64,000 nucleotides of DNA, taken from Streptococcaceae bacterium. GTDB taxonomy: Bacteria; Bacillota; Bacilli; Lactobacillales; Streptococcaceae. Positions 48,421-57,798 of the stretch are shown here, piece after piece. Numbering within the stretch: the stretch's first letter is position 1; every line of letters starts with the position of its first letter. The position numbers and the translations under genes were made by a program. The stretch is from contig JAKVKP010000008.1 in NCBI GenBank assembly GCA_022484805.1, positions 17,022 to 81,021 on the forward strand, in the 5' to 3' direction. The notes under the pieces are model-generated. The model was given only the letters and a program-made list of their open reading frames with translations, was not told the DNA's origin and searched no databases.

Positions 48421-48702
48421 ATCTAGCTCCTTTTTTAATGATTTAATAAACATAATTTTAAGCTAAGATTTATGATAAAATCCAAATTGCCAAAGCCTAA
48501 GCTTACCATAATAACTCTCATTTTAATGCGTTACAGCTACGATAGGCTCTGAAAATTTTAACTTATCGCTTAGCTAATCAAGAGTCTGAGTAACTAAAGA
48601 CAAGCTAAAATTTTCACGAAATAATCAGCGAGTGCATTTAGTACATTTTTAATTATAACCTACTCCTTGACTGTTTACACCTTTTTTACAACACCATTGA
48701 TT
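48421..48702. other. Intergenic region with a wide inverted repeat
   Basis: GAAAATTTTA (48551-48560) and TAAAATTTTC (48606-48615) can close a 65-nt loop. Otherwise no gene or promoter is recognised before the trmN6 promoter. It is shared by divergent plsC and trmN6. Confidence 0.45.
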
Positions 48703-48732
48703 TTGAAATTTAGTAAACGCCTGTGCTATACT
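48703..48732 (+). promoter_or_regulatory. trmN6 promoter, start of transcription at or next to the ATG
   Basis: TTGAAA (48703-48708), 18 bp, TATACT (48727-48732) with an extended TGC. The ATG at 48739 is 7 nt past the -10, exactly where transcription should begin, so the mRNA would be leaderless. Confidence 0.65.
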
Positions 48733-48738
48733 AGCTAC

Positions 48739-49488
48739 ATGAATAATCAACTATTAAAAGAAAATGAACGAATCGACCAGCTCTATGCGCTTGGTGTCAA
48801 AGTAATTCAAAGTAAAAAGGTATTTAGCTATTCAATTGATAGCGTTTTGCTCGCCAATTTTCCAACAATACCAGCTAACCGTGCAAATATTGTTGATCTC
48901 TGTGCTGGTAATGGTGCTGTCGGCCTTTTCGCAAGTCAAAAAACAAAATGTCCAATTGTCCAAATAGAGATTCAACCTGAGCTTGCTGATATGGGACAGC
49001 GAAGTATTGAATTAAACCAACTGACCGACCAAATGACGATGATTAACGATGACTTAAAAAACAGTCTCAATCATATTAAACGTTCTTCCGTTGATTTATT
49101 ATTTTGCAATCCACCTTATTTTAAGCTTGAGGAATCTGCCAAACAAAAAAATAACCAATATTTGGCACTCGCCCGTCATGAGCTAACAACTAATTTGGAT
49201 GAAGTTTTAAGTATGAGCCAGCAGCTACTTAAAACTGGCGGACACTTAGCTCTTGTCCACCGACCGAATCGCTTTACTGAAATTTTTGATAGCTTGCGTA
49301 AATATAAATTGGCACCCAAAAAAATCCAGCTTGTCCATCCAAAGCAAGGCAGTGAGGCGAATATTTTATTGATTGATGCCATTAAAGACGGTGGCGAAAA
49401 TGGGCTTAAATTTATGCCAAGCTTAATTGTCCATGATAATGAGGGCAACTATACTGACGAATTGAAGGCAATCTATTTTGGAAAATAA
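48739..49488 (+). CDS. trmN6: tRNA1(Val) (adenine37-N6)-methyltransferase
   Basis: 249-aa SAM-dependent N6-adenine methyltransferase. SAM motif IVDLCAGNGAVGLFAS is near residue 45 and the amino-methylating motif FCNPPYF near 120. YabB/TrmN6 identity is supported by the adjacent yazA, the same pair as in B. subtilis. The in-frame ATG at 48739 has no ribosome site, and an upstream TTG (48667) also lacks one. It overlaps yazA by 11 bp. Confidence 0.9.
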   Translation: MNNQLLKENERIDQLYALGVKVIQSKKVFSYSIDSVLLANFPTIPANRANIVDLCAGNGAVGLFASQKTKCPIVQIEIQPELADMGQRSIELNQLTDQMTMINDDLKNSLNHIKRSSVDLLFCNPPYFKLEESAKQKNNQYLALARHELTTNLDEVLSMSQQLLKTGGHLALVHRPNRFTEIFDSLRKYKLAPKKIQLVHPKQGSEANILLIDAIKDGGENGLKFMPSLIVHDNEGNYTDELKAIYFGK

Positions 49489-49747
49489 AGCCTATTTTTA
49501 CGTACTCAAATGTAATGACGATAGCTACTATGGTGGCTATACAACTGACCCAGCTCGTCGTTTAAGCGAGCATAATCAAGGGATTGGCGCCAAATATACT
49601 CGAAATAGGAAACCGGTACAAATGATACATCTTGAGTCTTTTGAAAGCAAAAGCGAAGCAATGAAGGCTGAGTCAGCCTTTAAAAAGCTGACTCGTCCCG
49701 CTAAGCTACGCTATCTAAAAAACACGAAATCAGAGCAAACGCCCTAA
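49478..49747 (+). CDS. yazA: GIY-YIG nuclease family protein (YazA/UPF0213)
   Basis: 89-aa single-domain protein. The GIY-YIG motif is present as YFYVLKCNDDSYYGGYT (6-22), then RLSEHNQGIGAKYTRNRKP with the conserved Arg and the helix ending in FKKLTRPAKL. The function of these small stand-alone proteins is unresolved. The start is TTG at 49478 inside the trmN6 end, so it depends on coupled translation. The stop codon falls in the loop of the shared terminator. Confidence 0.9.
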   Translation: MENKAYFYVLKCNDDSYYGGYTTDPARRLSEHNQGIGAKYTRNRKPVQMIHLESFESKSEAMKAESAFKKLTRPAKLRYLKNTKSEQTP

Positions 49748-49757
49748 TTTCGTGTTT
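49719..49757. terminator. Bidirectional terminator between yazA and oatA
   Basis: AAAACACGAAAT / ATTTCGTGTTTT, 12-bp stem, 15-nt loop that contains the yazA stop codon. T-runs on both strands. Confidence 0.85.
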
Positions 49758-49759
49758 TG

Positions 49760-51598
49760 CTATTTTTCAGAATTGACTTTGTTAACGATTGCCTTAACAT
49801 ATTCTACTTTTCCAGCCTCGTTTGGATGCACATCATCCTCATAAAACCAATCCGCGTGTTCTAAGCTTGTATTATACCAATCAATGAGTGTCAGATTACT
49901 ATATTTCGCTGCCATTTTTTCTAATAATTGATTAACAGGTTCTTGCCAACGTTTAGTTGGCACATGAACAGTCAACCAATAAATTTGGCGATCCCCAAGA
50001 GCTTTCATAAAATCATCAAACTGACTTTCTGTAAAGGAACCGTTGGTCCCCAAGCTAATCAAAACAGTCTGCTCTAGCTTATTTTCCTTCGCTAAATTTT
50101 GAATACTTTCCGTACTTGAATATAATTGTCGACCAACATCGGCATCAATAACCATCTCAGGATAAATTTTTGCCAAAGCGTCACTTGCCGATAGTAAGAT
50201 TGAATCGCCAAATGCCGTAATTTTTTGCTCATGTGCGGATACAATTTGTTTATCCGTTAATTGAAATTCATTTCGAAGCTCATTAACTTGCGTCTGATCT
50301 AATTTCTTAATTTCTGTTTCTGTTTTTTTCTGTTCCTTTAAAATTTCGGCATTTTTCTTAATCTCTTCCTCGATTTTCAATGCGGCCTCACTTTTCGTCG
50401 ATGGCGAAAAAATCATACCAGAAACACCAATAATAATTAGTAAGGACAGCAAATAACCTGGAATTTTATAAACATTTGGTTTCTCTGTAAAGAATTGTTT
50501 AAGTTTTGGTAGCATGGACTTATAATCATAACGCTTTAATGGTACTTCGATAAAACGATAGGACAACTCTGACACAATTAAAATTAAAGCAATTTCAATC
50601 AGCGAATAAATCATCAAATGTTGATTGATATCCTTTACCTTCGTTTCAAAGAAAATCATAATCGGATATTGATATAAATAAATACCATAGCTGCGTTTAC
50701 CTAAATAAGTAAAAACAGGGTTAGTAAGCCAACGATTCAAATTACTGCCCGGATGCGCACAAACTAAAACTAAAACAACAGAAATCAAACTGATTAGCCA
50801 CATACCACCATAATAAATAAATGGTGTTTTATCATTCAAAAAGAAAAATAAAAACAAAAGAATCGCTAATGCTCCCAAACCAATTTGGTTAAGTGTCCGC
50901 TTAGCCTTTGGTACTAACTCATGCTTCATCCGATTGCTTGGCATAATAAATGCGAAGGCAACACCAATTAAAATACTAAAGATCCGTGTATCGGTACCGT
51001 AATATACCCTAGATGGATCTGCATTTGGTGAAAATAAAATTGCCATCCAAATCGCTGAAATAATACTTAAGCCGATTAAAAATGTAAAAATTGCTCGATG
51101 GTTCTTAGTTATTTTCAATAAGACTATAAAAATTATGGGCCAAATAAAGTAAAACTGCCCCTCAATTGCCAAAGACCAAATATGTGTAAATGGTGAGCTA
51201 TTAATAAAATGATCAAAATAGGAGGCCCCATTAAAAATTTGCCACCAATTATTCAAATAGGTTAATGTAGACCAAGTTACACCACGAAAATTTGTCATCA
51301 AATCTCGTTGGAAAAAAACCATATAAATCGAACTACCAAGTAAAATGGCAATTAAGGCAGGAAAAAGCCGCCGCATTCGCCTTTGATAGAAACCTAAAAT
51401 ATCAATTCCTTGATCGCGTTCATATTCCTGTAGCATCAAATCTGTAATTAAATAACCACTTAAAACAAAAAAAACAACAACCCCTAAATAACCGCCTTTC
51501 ATTACCTCGGGTAAAATATGATATAAAATAACACCTATTACAGAAATAGCTCGAATCCCATCGAATCCTGTAATATACCTTGCTTTCTCTCTTTGCAC
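49760..51598 (-). CDS. oatA: Peptidoglycan/cell-wall O-acetyltransferase (OatA-like)
   Basis: About 612 aa. The N-terminal acyltransferase-3 domain has 10-11 membrane segments (YITGFDGIRAISVIGVILYH, GGYLGVVVFFVLSGYLIT) and carries acetyl groups across the membrane. The extracellular SGNH domain from about 440 has FGDSIL (Ser), LGTNGS (Asn) and DDVHPNEAG (Asp-x-x-His). In pathogens and lactic acid bacteria OatA acetylates MurNAc and gives lysozyme resistance; teichoic acid is also possible. The frame is open to a TTG at 51631. The GTG at 51598 fits the family N-terminus better, though both ribosome sites are weak. Confidence 0.88.
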   Translation of the reverse strand: MQREKARYITGFDGIRAISVIGVILYHILPEVMKGGYLGVVVFFVLSGYLITDLMLQEYERDQGIDILGFYQRRMRRLFPALIAILLGSSIYMVFFQRDLMTNFRGVTWSTLTYLNNWWQIFNGASYFDHFINSSPFTHIWSLAIEGQFYFIWPIIFIVLLKITKNHRAIFTFLIGLSIISAIWMAILFSPNADPSRVYYGTDTRIFSILIGVAFAFIMPSNRMKHELVPKAKRTLNQIGLGALAILLFLFFFLNDKTPFIYYGGMWLISLISVVLVLVCAHPGSNLNRWLTNPVFTYLGKRSYGIYLYQYPIMIFFETKVKDINQHLMIYSLIEIALILIVSELSYRFIEVPLKRYDYKSMLPKLKQFFTEKPNVYKIPGYLLSLLIIIGVSGMIFSPSTKSEAALKIEEEIKKNAEILKEQKKTETEIKKLDQTQVNELRNEFQLTDKQIVSAHEQKITAFGDSILLSASDALAKIYPEMVIDADVGRQLYSSTESIQNLAKENKLEQTVLISLGTNGSFTESQFDDFMKALGDRQIYWLTVHVPTKRWQEPVNQLLEKMAAKYSNLTLIDWYNTSLEHADWFYEDDVHPNEAGKVEYVKAIVNKVNSEK

Positions 51599-51899
51599 TT
51601 TTTCACACCCACTTAGTATGCTGATTTCCAAAAATGAAATAACGTACTAAAACCTCAATTATTCTTATATTATTTCTATTTTAGCAAGACAAAAAAAGCG
51701 TCCTACCAAATTTCAAATTCGCATTGTATTTAGTTTAAATCAAAATAAGAAACAATTCAAAAGATATTTCAATAAAATTTCTTAGGATTTAAAATTCATG
51801 AAAAATAACAAAACCTAATTATTGATAATTAATACTAAATTCGATTTCAATAAGAAAAACTTATTTCAGCATTGTGCCAAAATAAGCTTTTATTTTCAA
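51599..51899. other. AT-rich intergenic region between cshA and oatA
   Basis: Contains the cshA terminator at its right end and a CATACT box (about 51613-51618, minus strand) that may serve oatA. No ORF seen. Confidence 0.45.
51852..51887 (-). terminator. Terminator after cshA
   Basis: CTTATTTTGGCA-caa-TGCTGAAATAAG followed by TTTTTCTT on the minus strand. Confidence 0.85.
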
Positions 51900-53417
51900 T
51901 TATTTATTGCCCTTATTTCTAATGACAAAGCCTTGTTTTTTTTCTGAACTGGTACCACGCTTTTTATCGTAGAATTTTTTATCTTTACGATCCTTGCGGT
52001 ATTTATCTTTAAAATTCTTATCTTTATTGCGATTATCGTTACGACCACGATTATTATTGCGACTGTTACCACGATTTCCCTTACCACGTTTATTACTTAG
52101 TGGTCTTTCAGGTGTAATATCCACCTTAGCTTGATTCTCAGGATCCTTAGCTAATTGTTTCAATAAAACAGCAACTAATTCTTCAGCAGAATGATTTTCC
52201 AACAGCTGAGCAGCAGGTTTTGCAAATTTATCTAGTTGCTCTGAATCCTTTTCAATCGTTTGATCAATCTCATCAATTGCCGATTTTAACGAACCAACAA
52301 AGGCCTCTTTTTCGGTTGGCGGACGCATTGGTGACATTCTTTTCTTAGTTAAATCCTCAATCACATGTAAGTAACTAATTTCATTTGCAGTAACAAAAGT
52401 AATTGAAACGCCATCTTTACCAGCACGACCAGTACGACCAATACGGTGAACATAGCTTTCTGGATCTTGTGGAATATCGTAATTAATCACGTGAGAAACG
52501 CCACTAATATCTAAACCACGTGCTGCAACGTCTGTCGCAACTAAGATGTCTAATTTATTATTTTTAAAATCACGTAAAACACTCATTCTCTTTTGTTGAG
52601 ATAAATCGCCATGGATACCTTCTGCATTGAAACCTCGTGCTTCAAGACCACGAGATAACTCATCAACACGACGCTTAGTACGACCAAAAACAATTGTTAA
52701 TTCTGGTTTTTCAACATCTAAAACTCGAGTCATCAAATCAAATTTTTCAAATTCCTTAACTCGAATATAATATTGATCAATTAAATCAGCAGTCATTTCC
52801 TTAGCCTTGATTTTTACATGCTCTGGTTGCTTCATAAATTTAACACCAATACGCTTAATCGCATCTGGCATTGTCGCTGAAAACAGTAACGTCTGTCTAG
52901 TTTCAGGTACCTTAGAAATAATTGCTTCAATGTCTTCTAAAAAGCCCATATTTAGCATTTCATCAGCTTCATCTAAAATCAAGGTCTCAATATGATCTAA
53001 TTTTAAAGTTTTACGCTTAATATGATCTAAGAGACGACCCGGTGTCCCCACAACAATTTGTGGTTCATTTTTTAAGGCGCGAATTTGACGATTAATATCA
53101 GCGCCACCGTAAACAGCCTGAACCTTAACGTGTTTATCACGTCCCAATCGGAATAATTCCTCTTGAGTTTGAATAGCTAATTCACGAGTTGGTGCAATAA
53201 TTAAAGTTTGAATACCACGTTTAATATCAATTTTCTGTAAGGTCGGCAAACCAAAAGCAGCAGTTTTCCCTGTTCCTGTTTGCGCTTGACCAATTACATC
53301 TTTGCCTGCTAAAGCTAATGGAATCGTTTGTGCTTGAATCGGTGTTGCTTCTTCAAAGCCAGCACGTTCAACTGATTCTAATACAGCTTCTGACAATCCT
53401 AGTTCATTAAATTTCAA
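51900..53417 (-). CDS. cshA: DEAD-box ATP-dependent RNA helicase
   Basis: 505-aa helicase of the CshA/DeaD type, acting in mRNA decay and cold adaptation. Q motif [13 protein letters not shown], motif I AQTGTGKT, Ia [25 protein letters not shown] and [12 protein letters not shown] are all present. A basic, Asn/Arg/Gly-rich tail follows (about 445-505), typical of CshA RNA-binding ends. The frame opens at 53465, but TAGGAGAG precedes the TTG at 53417 giving [12 protein letters not shown], the family start. It has a leader of about 140 nt with a stable hairpin. Confidence 0.95.
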   Translation of the reverse strand: MKFNELGLSEAVLESVERAGFEEATPIQAQTIPLALAGKDVIGQAQTGTGKTAAFGLPTLQKIDIKRGIQTLIIAPTRELAIQTQEELFRLGRDKHVKVQAVYGGADINRQIRALKNEPQIVVGTPGRLLDHIKRKTLKLDHIETLILDEADEMLNMGFLEDIEAIISKVPETRQTLLFSATMPDAIKRIGVKFMKQPEHVKIKAKEMTADLIDQYYIRVKEFEKFDLMTRVLDVEKPELTIVFGRTKRRVDELSRGLEARGFNAEGIHGDLSQQKRMSVLRDFKNNKLDILVATDVAARGLDISGVSHVINYDIPQDPESYVHRIGRTGRAGKDGVSITFVTANEISYLHVIEDLTKKRMSPMRPPTEKEAFVGSLKSAIDEIDQTIEKDSEQLDKFAKPAAQLLENHSAEELVAVLLKQLAKDPENQAKVDITPERPLSNKRGKGNRGNSRNNNRGRNDNRNKDKNFKDKYRKDRKDKKFYDKKRGTSSEKKQGFVIRNKGNK

Positions 53418-53515
53418 AAAATCTCTCCTAATTTCTGTATCTTTTTCGACAATTACTCTAGACACCTCTATTGATTAATCGCATTCAATAAATGAATACA
53501 AAGGTTGTCTACCCA

Positions 53516-53555
53516 CCGAAAAATTTTTCTAAATTATTTGGAGAAACTTTTCGGC
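53516..53555 (-). promoter_or_regulatory. Stable hairpin in the cshA leader
   Basis: CCGAAAAGTTTCT ... AGAAAAATTTTTCGG on the minus strand, a stem of about 13 bp close to the predicted 5' end. Long structured leaders are common for cold-induced helicases. Confidence 0.55.
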
Positions 53556-53564
53556 AACTTTAAT

Positions 53565-53593
53565 ATTCTATCACGAAAACAGTATATTAACAA
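53565..53593 (-). promoter_or_regulatory. cshA promoter
   Basis: TTGTTA (53588-53593), 17 bp, TAGAAT (53565-53570) with an extended TGA on the minus strand. Confidence 0.7.
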
Positions 53594-53634
53594 TACCAGC
53601 CATGAAAACTTTCAGAATTTTTTCAAAAAAAGAC

Positions 53635-54720
53635 TTAATCGTTTTTTTTCCTCATACGATTTTTTGAATTATTTAATGACGACTCAAATAATTTTTTAAT
53701 TAATAATAAGGTTGCACTTTGTGTTTCTGGTGGTAATTTTCTAAGCTCGTCAGCCATGTATTTTAAATACTGTAATCGAAAAGGTTCAATTTCTAATACT
53801 GATTGATAGCCTGTGTCAATTAAAAGCTGATATAAGCCACTCACTACTTTTTCTTTTGTTTCATTGTCAACATTTTCCAGCCAAGTAGGAATCGTTTCAC
53901 GTAAATATTTAGAGGATAGCTCTAGCTGCTCTGCTACTTCAAAATGCGATTTTTTCACTGACCAGCTAAAAGGATCATGCTGCCAATAGCCAGACGCATG
54001 ACTTCTAATAATGTTTAATTCACCTGAATCAAATAAGATGCCAATAATTGAACCTTGTGGTACAACCTTGTAAATCATGCGATTTAAAAGCTGACTTTTA
54101 TAATTTAACTCATGACTTCGAAAACCCGGACCATCAAAATTATAAATTTTAGTCAAACGTTGACGGGATTTAGCGCTTAGCTCAATACCCGCAAATACAG
54201 CTAAATTGCCTCCCTTTGAATGACCACCAATCGCAAATTGACCTGTTTGCTGAAGACAAAATTGCTGAATGTAAGCTAAGGCTGCAATTTGAGAAGGAAT
54301 TTGTGGTAAAAAGGCCATATTGAAATCTTCCTTCCAGCCCAAAAAAGATATATCAGTACCTCTAAAAGCAATGTATGAAAAATCCGACTTTAGCTGGTAA
54401 GTAATTGCCGAAAATTGCAATTCCTGTTTCAAATCCTTGGTATCAACAAAATCTCGAAAAGTAATATTACGATAACGTCGACTTTTCACCATTGCTGCCA
54501 AAAGTTTGGCATTAGACTGAGCATTAAAGGTTTTTTCAGTCATTTTTGTGATAATTCGATGACCGACTAATTCGTTGAATTGATAACTCGACTTGTAAGC
54601 AAAATATGAAAAATCAAAATAAGCAGATTGCGCTAAAATCAACGCATCAATTTCATTAAATGAACTTTGTTCAAATGAAAAATCGCCACACTGATCAATG
54701 TAATCTAGTATATTTTCCAT
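53635..54720 (-). CDS. DUF2974 alpha/beta-hydrolase family protein
   Basis: 361 aa. A lipase-like hydrolase core: YIAFRGTD, then the nucleophile elbow GGHSKGGNLA near 167-176, then NFDGPGF. These match DUF2974 (Mbeg1-like) of lactic acid bacteria; the substrate is unknown. No signal peptide, so probably cytosolic. It follows the APC permease gene by 32 bp on the same strand and is likely co-transcribed. A short AATCGT/ACGATT stem with a T-run overlaps its end and may terminate it. Confidence 0.85.
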   Translation of the reverse strand: MENILDYIDQCGDFSFEQSSFNEIDALILAQSAYFDFSYFAYKSSYQFNELVGHRIITKMTEKTFNAQSNAKLLAAMVKSRRYRNITFRDFVDTKDLKQELQFSAITYQLKSDFSYIAFRGTDISFLGWKEDFNMAFLPQIPSQIAALAYIQQFCLQQTGQFAIGGHSKGGNLAVFAGIELSAKSRQRLTKIYNFDGPGFRSHELNYKSQLLNRMIYKVVPQGSIIGILFDSGELNIIRSHASGYWQHDPFSWSVKKSHFEVAEQLELSSKYLRETIPTWLENVDNETKEKVVSGLYQLLIDTGYQSVLEIEPFRLQYLKYMADELRKLPPETQSATLLLIKKLFESSLNNSKNRMRKKND

Positions 54721-54752
54721 ACAATCTCCTTTAATAAATAAAATACCAAAAT

Positions 54753-56087
54753 TTAATCCTGATTAATCTTTTGTTTTTCTCGGTATTGAACAAAATAATA
54801 AACTGGAATTCCTGCAATAGTCGCACCAATTCCGATTAATGCCAGTATTGTTTCTTGAAATAAAGTTGAAAACATAATATAAAGCGCCCCACAAATGGCG
54901 ATTATCGGTACAACAGGGTAAAAAGTTACTTTATATGGTCTCTCTAATTCTGGCTCACGCCTTCTAAGAATAAAGATAGCTATAAATAACAATAATGAAA
55001 AAGTCCAAGTCACAAAAATTGCTAAATTAGATAACAAATCAAAGCTTCCTAAGGTCATCATAAGCATTGCAATTGCCATAATAAGCACTGCACTCCAGGT
55101 TGGAATCGCAAAACGATTTAATTGACTTAATTTTTTGCTAAAGGGTAGCTGATTTTGAAGTGCCAAGGTGTAAGGTACTCGTATTGCTGTAAAAGTATAG
55201 CCATTAAATGCCCCATAAACAGAAATTAATATTCCAATCGTGACAATTTTCCCGCCTTGCTGGCCGAAAATCATCTGTGCAACCTCACTTGCGGCATTTT
55301 GGTTTCCAGAAATTTGATCAATAGGCATAAATTTTAAGAAAACATAACTGATGAGCACATAAATAATAGCAATCGCCGAAAGCCCTATAATAATCGCCTT
55401 AGGTAAATCTTTTTCAGGCCGCTTCATTTCACCAGCAACATTACCAAGGCCTAGCCATCCGTCAAAGGCGAACATACTTGCCACAATTGCTGCACCTAGA
55501 CCACCAATAATACCAATATTTTCACCAGAGGTGATTGGTAATAAAGAGACAGTCACCTCTCCTTTAGAAAATAATCCAAAAAGAACAATCAAACCAAGTG
55601 GAATCAATTTTAAGATGGTAAATATTGACTGTGCGCCTGTTGCCAAGCGCGTCCCTAATAAATTAATACCTAAAACAGTTAAACTCACCATAAAAGCAAT
55701 TGGAATTAATAACTGACTTGATAGATGAAATAAATTAATAAATTGCGTTGACCAAATCACACCAAGCGCCGCAATATTTGCAGGGAAATAAATCAGCATT
55801 TGTATCCAACCAAAAAGAAATCCCCAAAGCTTGCCATATGTCCGGTCAAGATAACGAATGGCACCACCTGTTTCTGGTATTGCAGTTGCCAATTCGGCAA
55901 CACAAAGACCACCTGCAATTGTGAAAATCCCCGCAAAAATCCAAGCCAATAAGGCAAGATTGGCTGAGCCAGTTACCTTGACCATTGCTGCAATTTTAAA
56001 GAAAACGCCAGCACCGATTACTGTGCCAACCACTGTTGAAAAGGCTCCACCCAAACCAATTGCCTTTTTTAATCCATCATTTTCCAT
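54753..56087 (-). CDS. APC superfamily amino acid permease (SteT/LAT-like)
   Basis: About 444 aa with 12 membrane segments. Begins GLKKAIGLGGAFSTVVGTVIGAGVFF, the substrate-binding unwound helix 1, and ELATAIPETGGAIRYL. Closest in memory to the B. subtilis serine/threonine exchanger SteT, but the substrate is not certain. Two ATGs are possible: 56111, with a poor ribosome site, and 56087, with AAAGAGAG upstream. I chose the latter. Upstream of and probably co-transcribed with the DUF2974 gene. Confidence 0.85.
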   Translation of the reverse strand: MENDGLKKAIGLGGAFSTVVGTVIGAGVFFKIAAMVKVTGSANLALLAWIFAGIFTIAGGLCVAELATAIPETGGAIRYLDRTYGKLWGFLFGWIQMLIYFPANIAALGVIWSTQFINLFHLSSQLLIPIAFMVSLTVLGINLLGTRLATGAQSIFTILKLIPLGLIVLFGLFSKGEVTVSLLPITSGENIGIIGGLGAAIVASMFAFDGWLGLGNVAGEMKRPEKDLPKAIIIGLSAIAIIYVLISYVFLKFMPIDQISGNQNAASEVAQMIFGQQGGKIVTIGILISVYGAFNGYTFTAIRVPYTLALQNQLPFSKKLSQLNRFAIPTWSAVLIMAIAMLMMTLGSFDLLSNLAIFVTWTFSLLLFIAIFILRRREPELERPYKVTFYPVVPIIAICGALYIMFSTLFQETILALIGIGATIAGIPVYYFVQYREKQKINQD

Positions 56088-56216
56088 TTCATTCTCTCTT
56101 TCAAAAGACATAAGAGATATCGTTTAAGTCTTTTTTAATAATTAGTACAACATTTTTTAGCGCCAAAATATTCTTAGTGTCGTCTTAATTATAAGTTTAT
56201 ATTATATCTTATTAAA

Positions 56217-56253
56217 CAAAAAATCTCGAACGTCAACAGTGAGCGGTCCGAGA
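56217..56253 (-). terminator. Terminator after tig
   Basis: TCTCGGAC ... GTTCGAGA followed by TTTTTTG on the minus strand. A weaker stem GAAGCC/GGCTTT lies just before it, near 56282-56305. Confidence 0.8.
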
Positions 56254-56323
56254 AAATTAATAATTTTGATTAAAACGACTTAAAAGCCTAGTTAAATGGC
56301 TTCAAATCACTGATTTTGATTAA

Positions 56324-57607
56324 TTATTTAGCAACAGCTGTTTCAGTAATTGCTTCTACTGCTTTTTTCATCAAAATATCGTGCTTAAGCATATCAGTTG
56401 AAAGCATTGTCTTAATTTGCTCAACTGGAATATTATATTGTTCTGATAAAGATTTTAATTCTTCTTCAATTTCACTATCGTTCACTTCAAAATCTTCTGT
56501 TTTAGCGATTGCTTCAATTACCAAGTTTGTTTTAACACGAGTTTCAGCATCTTTGGCATATTGATCATGTAAATCTTGTTCAGAAGTACCTGTAATTTGG
56601 TAGTAAGTTTGTGGATCAATTCCTTGACGTTGTAAATTACCGAAGAATTCATTCATTGAACGATGTACTTCTTCATGTACCATTTCTTCAGGTAAATCAA
56701 CAACTTCAGCATTTTCAACTGCAGCTTGAATTGCAGCTTCTTCTTTAGCTTCTTGGGCAGCTGTTGCCTTTTGTTCAGTCAATTCCTTTTGGAATTTTTC
56801 TTTTAATTCTGCTAGATTTTCAACTTCATCATCAACGTCTTTAGCAAATTCATCATCTAATTCAGGCGTTTCTTTAGCTTTAACTTCATGGATTGTTGTT
56901 ACAAAAACAGCATCCTTACCAGCTAAATCAGCAGCTTGATATTCTTCAGGGAACGTTACCTCAACATTTAAAGTTTCACCGGCCTTATGACCAACTAATT
57001 GTGCCTCAAATCCTGGAATAAATGAGCCTGAGCCTAACTCTAATGAATGATTTTCAGCCTTGCCGCCTTCAAATTCTACGCCATCAACAGAACCAGCAAA
57101 ATCAATTACAACCACATCGCCATCTTCTGCAGGTGCATCTTCCTTAATCACAAATTCAGCTAATTTTGATTGCTCAACCTTTAATTTCGCATCAACATCT
57201 GCCTCAGTAACTTCTTCACTTGGTACTTCGACAGTTAAATTCTTATATTCACCTAATTTAACTTCAGGTTTAGTAACAACAGTAGCCTTGATTACCCAAT
57301 CCTCATCCTTATTCATTGATTCAACATCAATTTTTGGTTGAGCGACTACATCTAATTCTGCTTCTTTTACAGCTGCTTCATAAACATCTGGCAAAATAGC
57401 ATTCAAAGTATCTTCATACAAAGACTCTTCACCATACATCCGATTGAAAACTGAACGTGAAACCTTTCCTTTACGGAAACCTGGTACATTAAGATTTTTT
57501 TTAACTTTATTAAAAGTTTTAGTTAAACCTTCTTGAATTGTTGCTTGATCAATTGAAAAAGTTAATACACCATCATTTGTGCCTTGCTTTTCAAAATTTA
57601 CTGACAT
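56324..57607 (-). CDS. tig: Trigger factor
   Basis: Ribosome-bound folding chaperone with peptidyl-prolyl isomerase activity; 427 aa. The N-terminal ribosome-binding domain carries [15 protein letters not shown] (the GFRxGxxP-type signature; here the residue after Lys-Val is Ser rather than the usual Pro). The FKBP domain (about 150-240) starts [21 protein letters not shown] helical C-terminal domain completes it. The ATG at 57607 follows TTGGAGG; the frame is open to 57637. Confidence 0.96.
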   Translation of the reverse strand: MSVNFEKQGTNDGVLTFSIDQATIQEGLTKTFNKVKKNLNVPGFRKGKVSRSVFNRMYGEESLYEDTLNAILPDVYEAAVKEAELDVVAQPKIDVESMNKDEDWVIKATVVTKPEVKLGEYKNLTVEVPSEEVTEADVDAKLKVEQSKLAEFVIKEDAPAEDGDVVVIDFAGSVDGVEFEGGKAENHSLELGSGSFIPGFEAQLVGHKAGETLNVEVTFPEEYQAADLAGKDAVFVTTIHEVKAKETPELDDEFAKDVDDEVENLAELKEKFQKELTEQKATAAQEAKEEAAIQAAVENAEVVDLPEEMVHEEVHRSMNEFFGNLQRQGIDPQTYYQITGTSEQDLHDQYAKDAETRVKTNLVIEAIAKTEDFEVNDSEIEEELKSLSEQYNIPVEQIKTMLSTDMLKHDILMKKAVEAITETAVAK

Positions 57608-57679
57608 TATATTCCCTCCAAAAAGTACTTTACCCATATCAATTGGCTAAAGCCCATATGTTTTTTTGCATACTTGTTT

Positions 57680-57708
57680 ATCATAACCAAAAATAGTGAA
57701 AAAGTAAA
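57680..57708 (-). promoter_or_regulatory. tig promoter
   Basis: TTTACT (57703-57708), 17 bp, TATGAT (57680-57685) on the minus strand, directly after the whiA terminator. Confidence 0.65.
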
Positions 57709-57712
57709 TAAT

Positions 57713-57770
57713 AAAAAAAAGCTCGCTTTAATAATTGCAAAATCTTTCATTATTATCTTATCGCGAGCAA
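57713..57770 (-). terminator. Terminator after whiA
   Basis: GCTCGC ... GCGAGC with an inner AATAAT/ATTATT stem, then TTTTTTTT on the minus strand. It closes the uvrA-to-whiA operon. Confidence 0.85.
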
Positions 57771-57798
57771 CTTTATCATTTTACTGCACACTCAAAAA

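Noticed and set aside
56316..57341. Ser/Thr-rich + strand ORFs opposite tig
   Set aside because: Composition reflects the Glu/Lys-rich complement of trigger factor; no independent signals.
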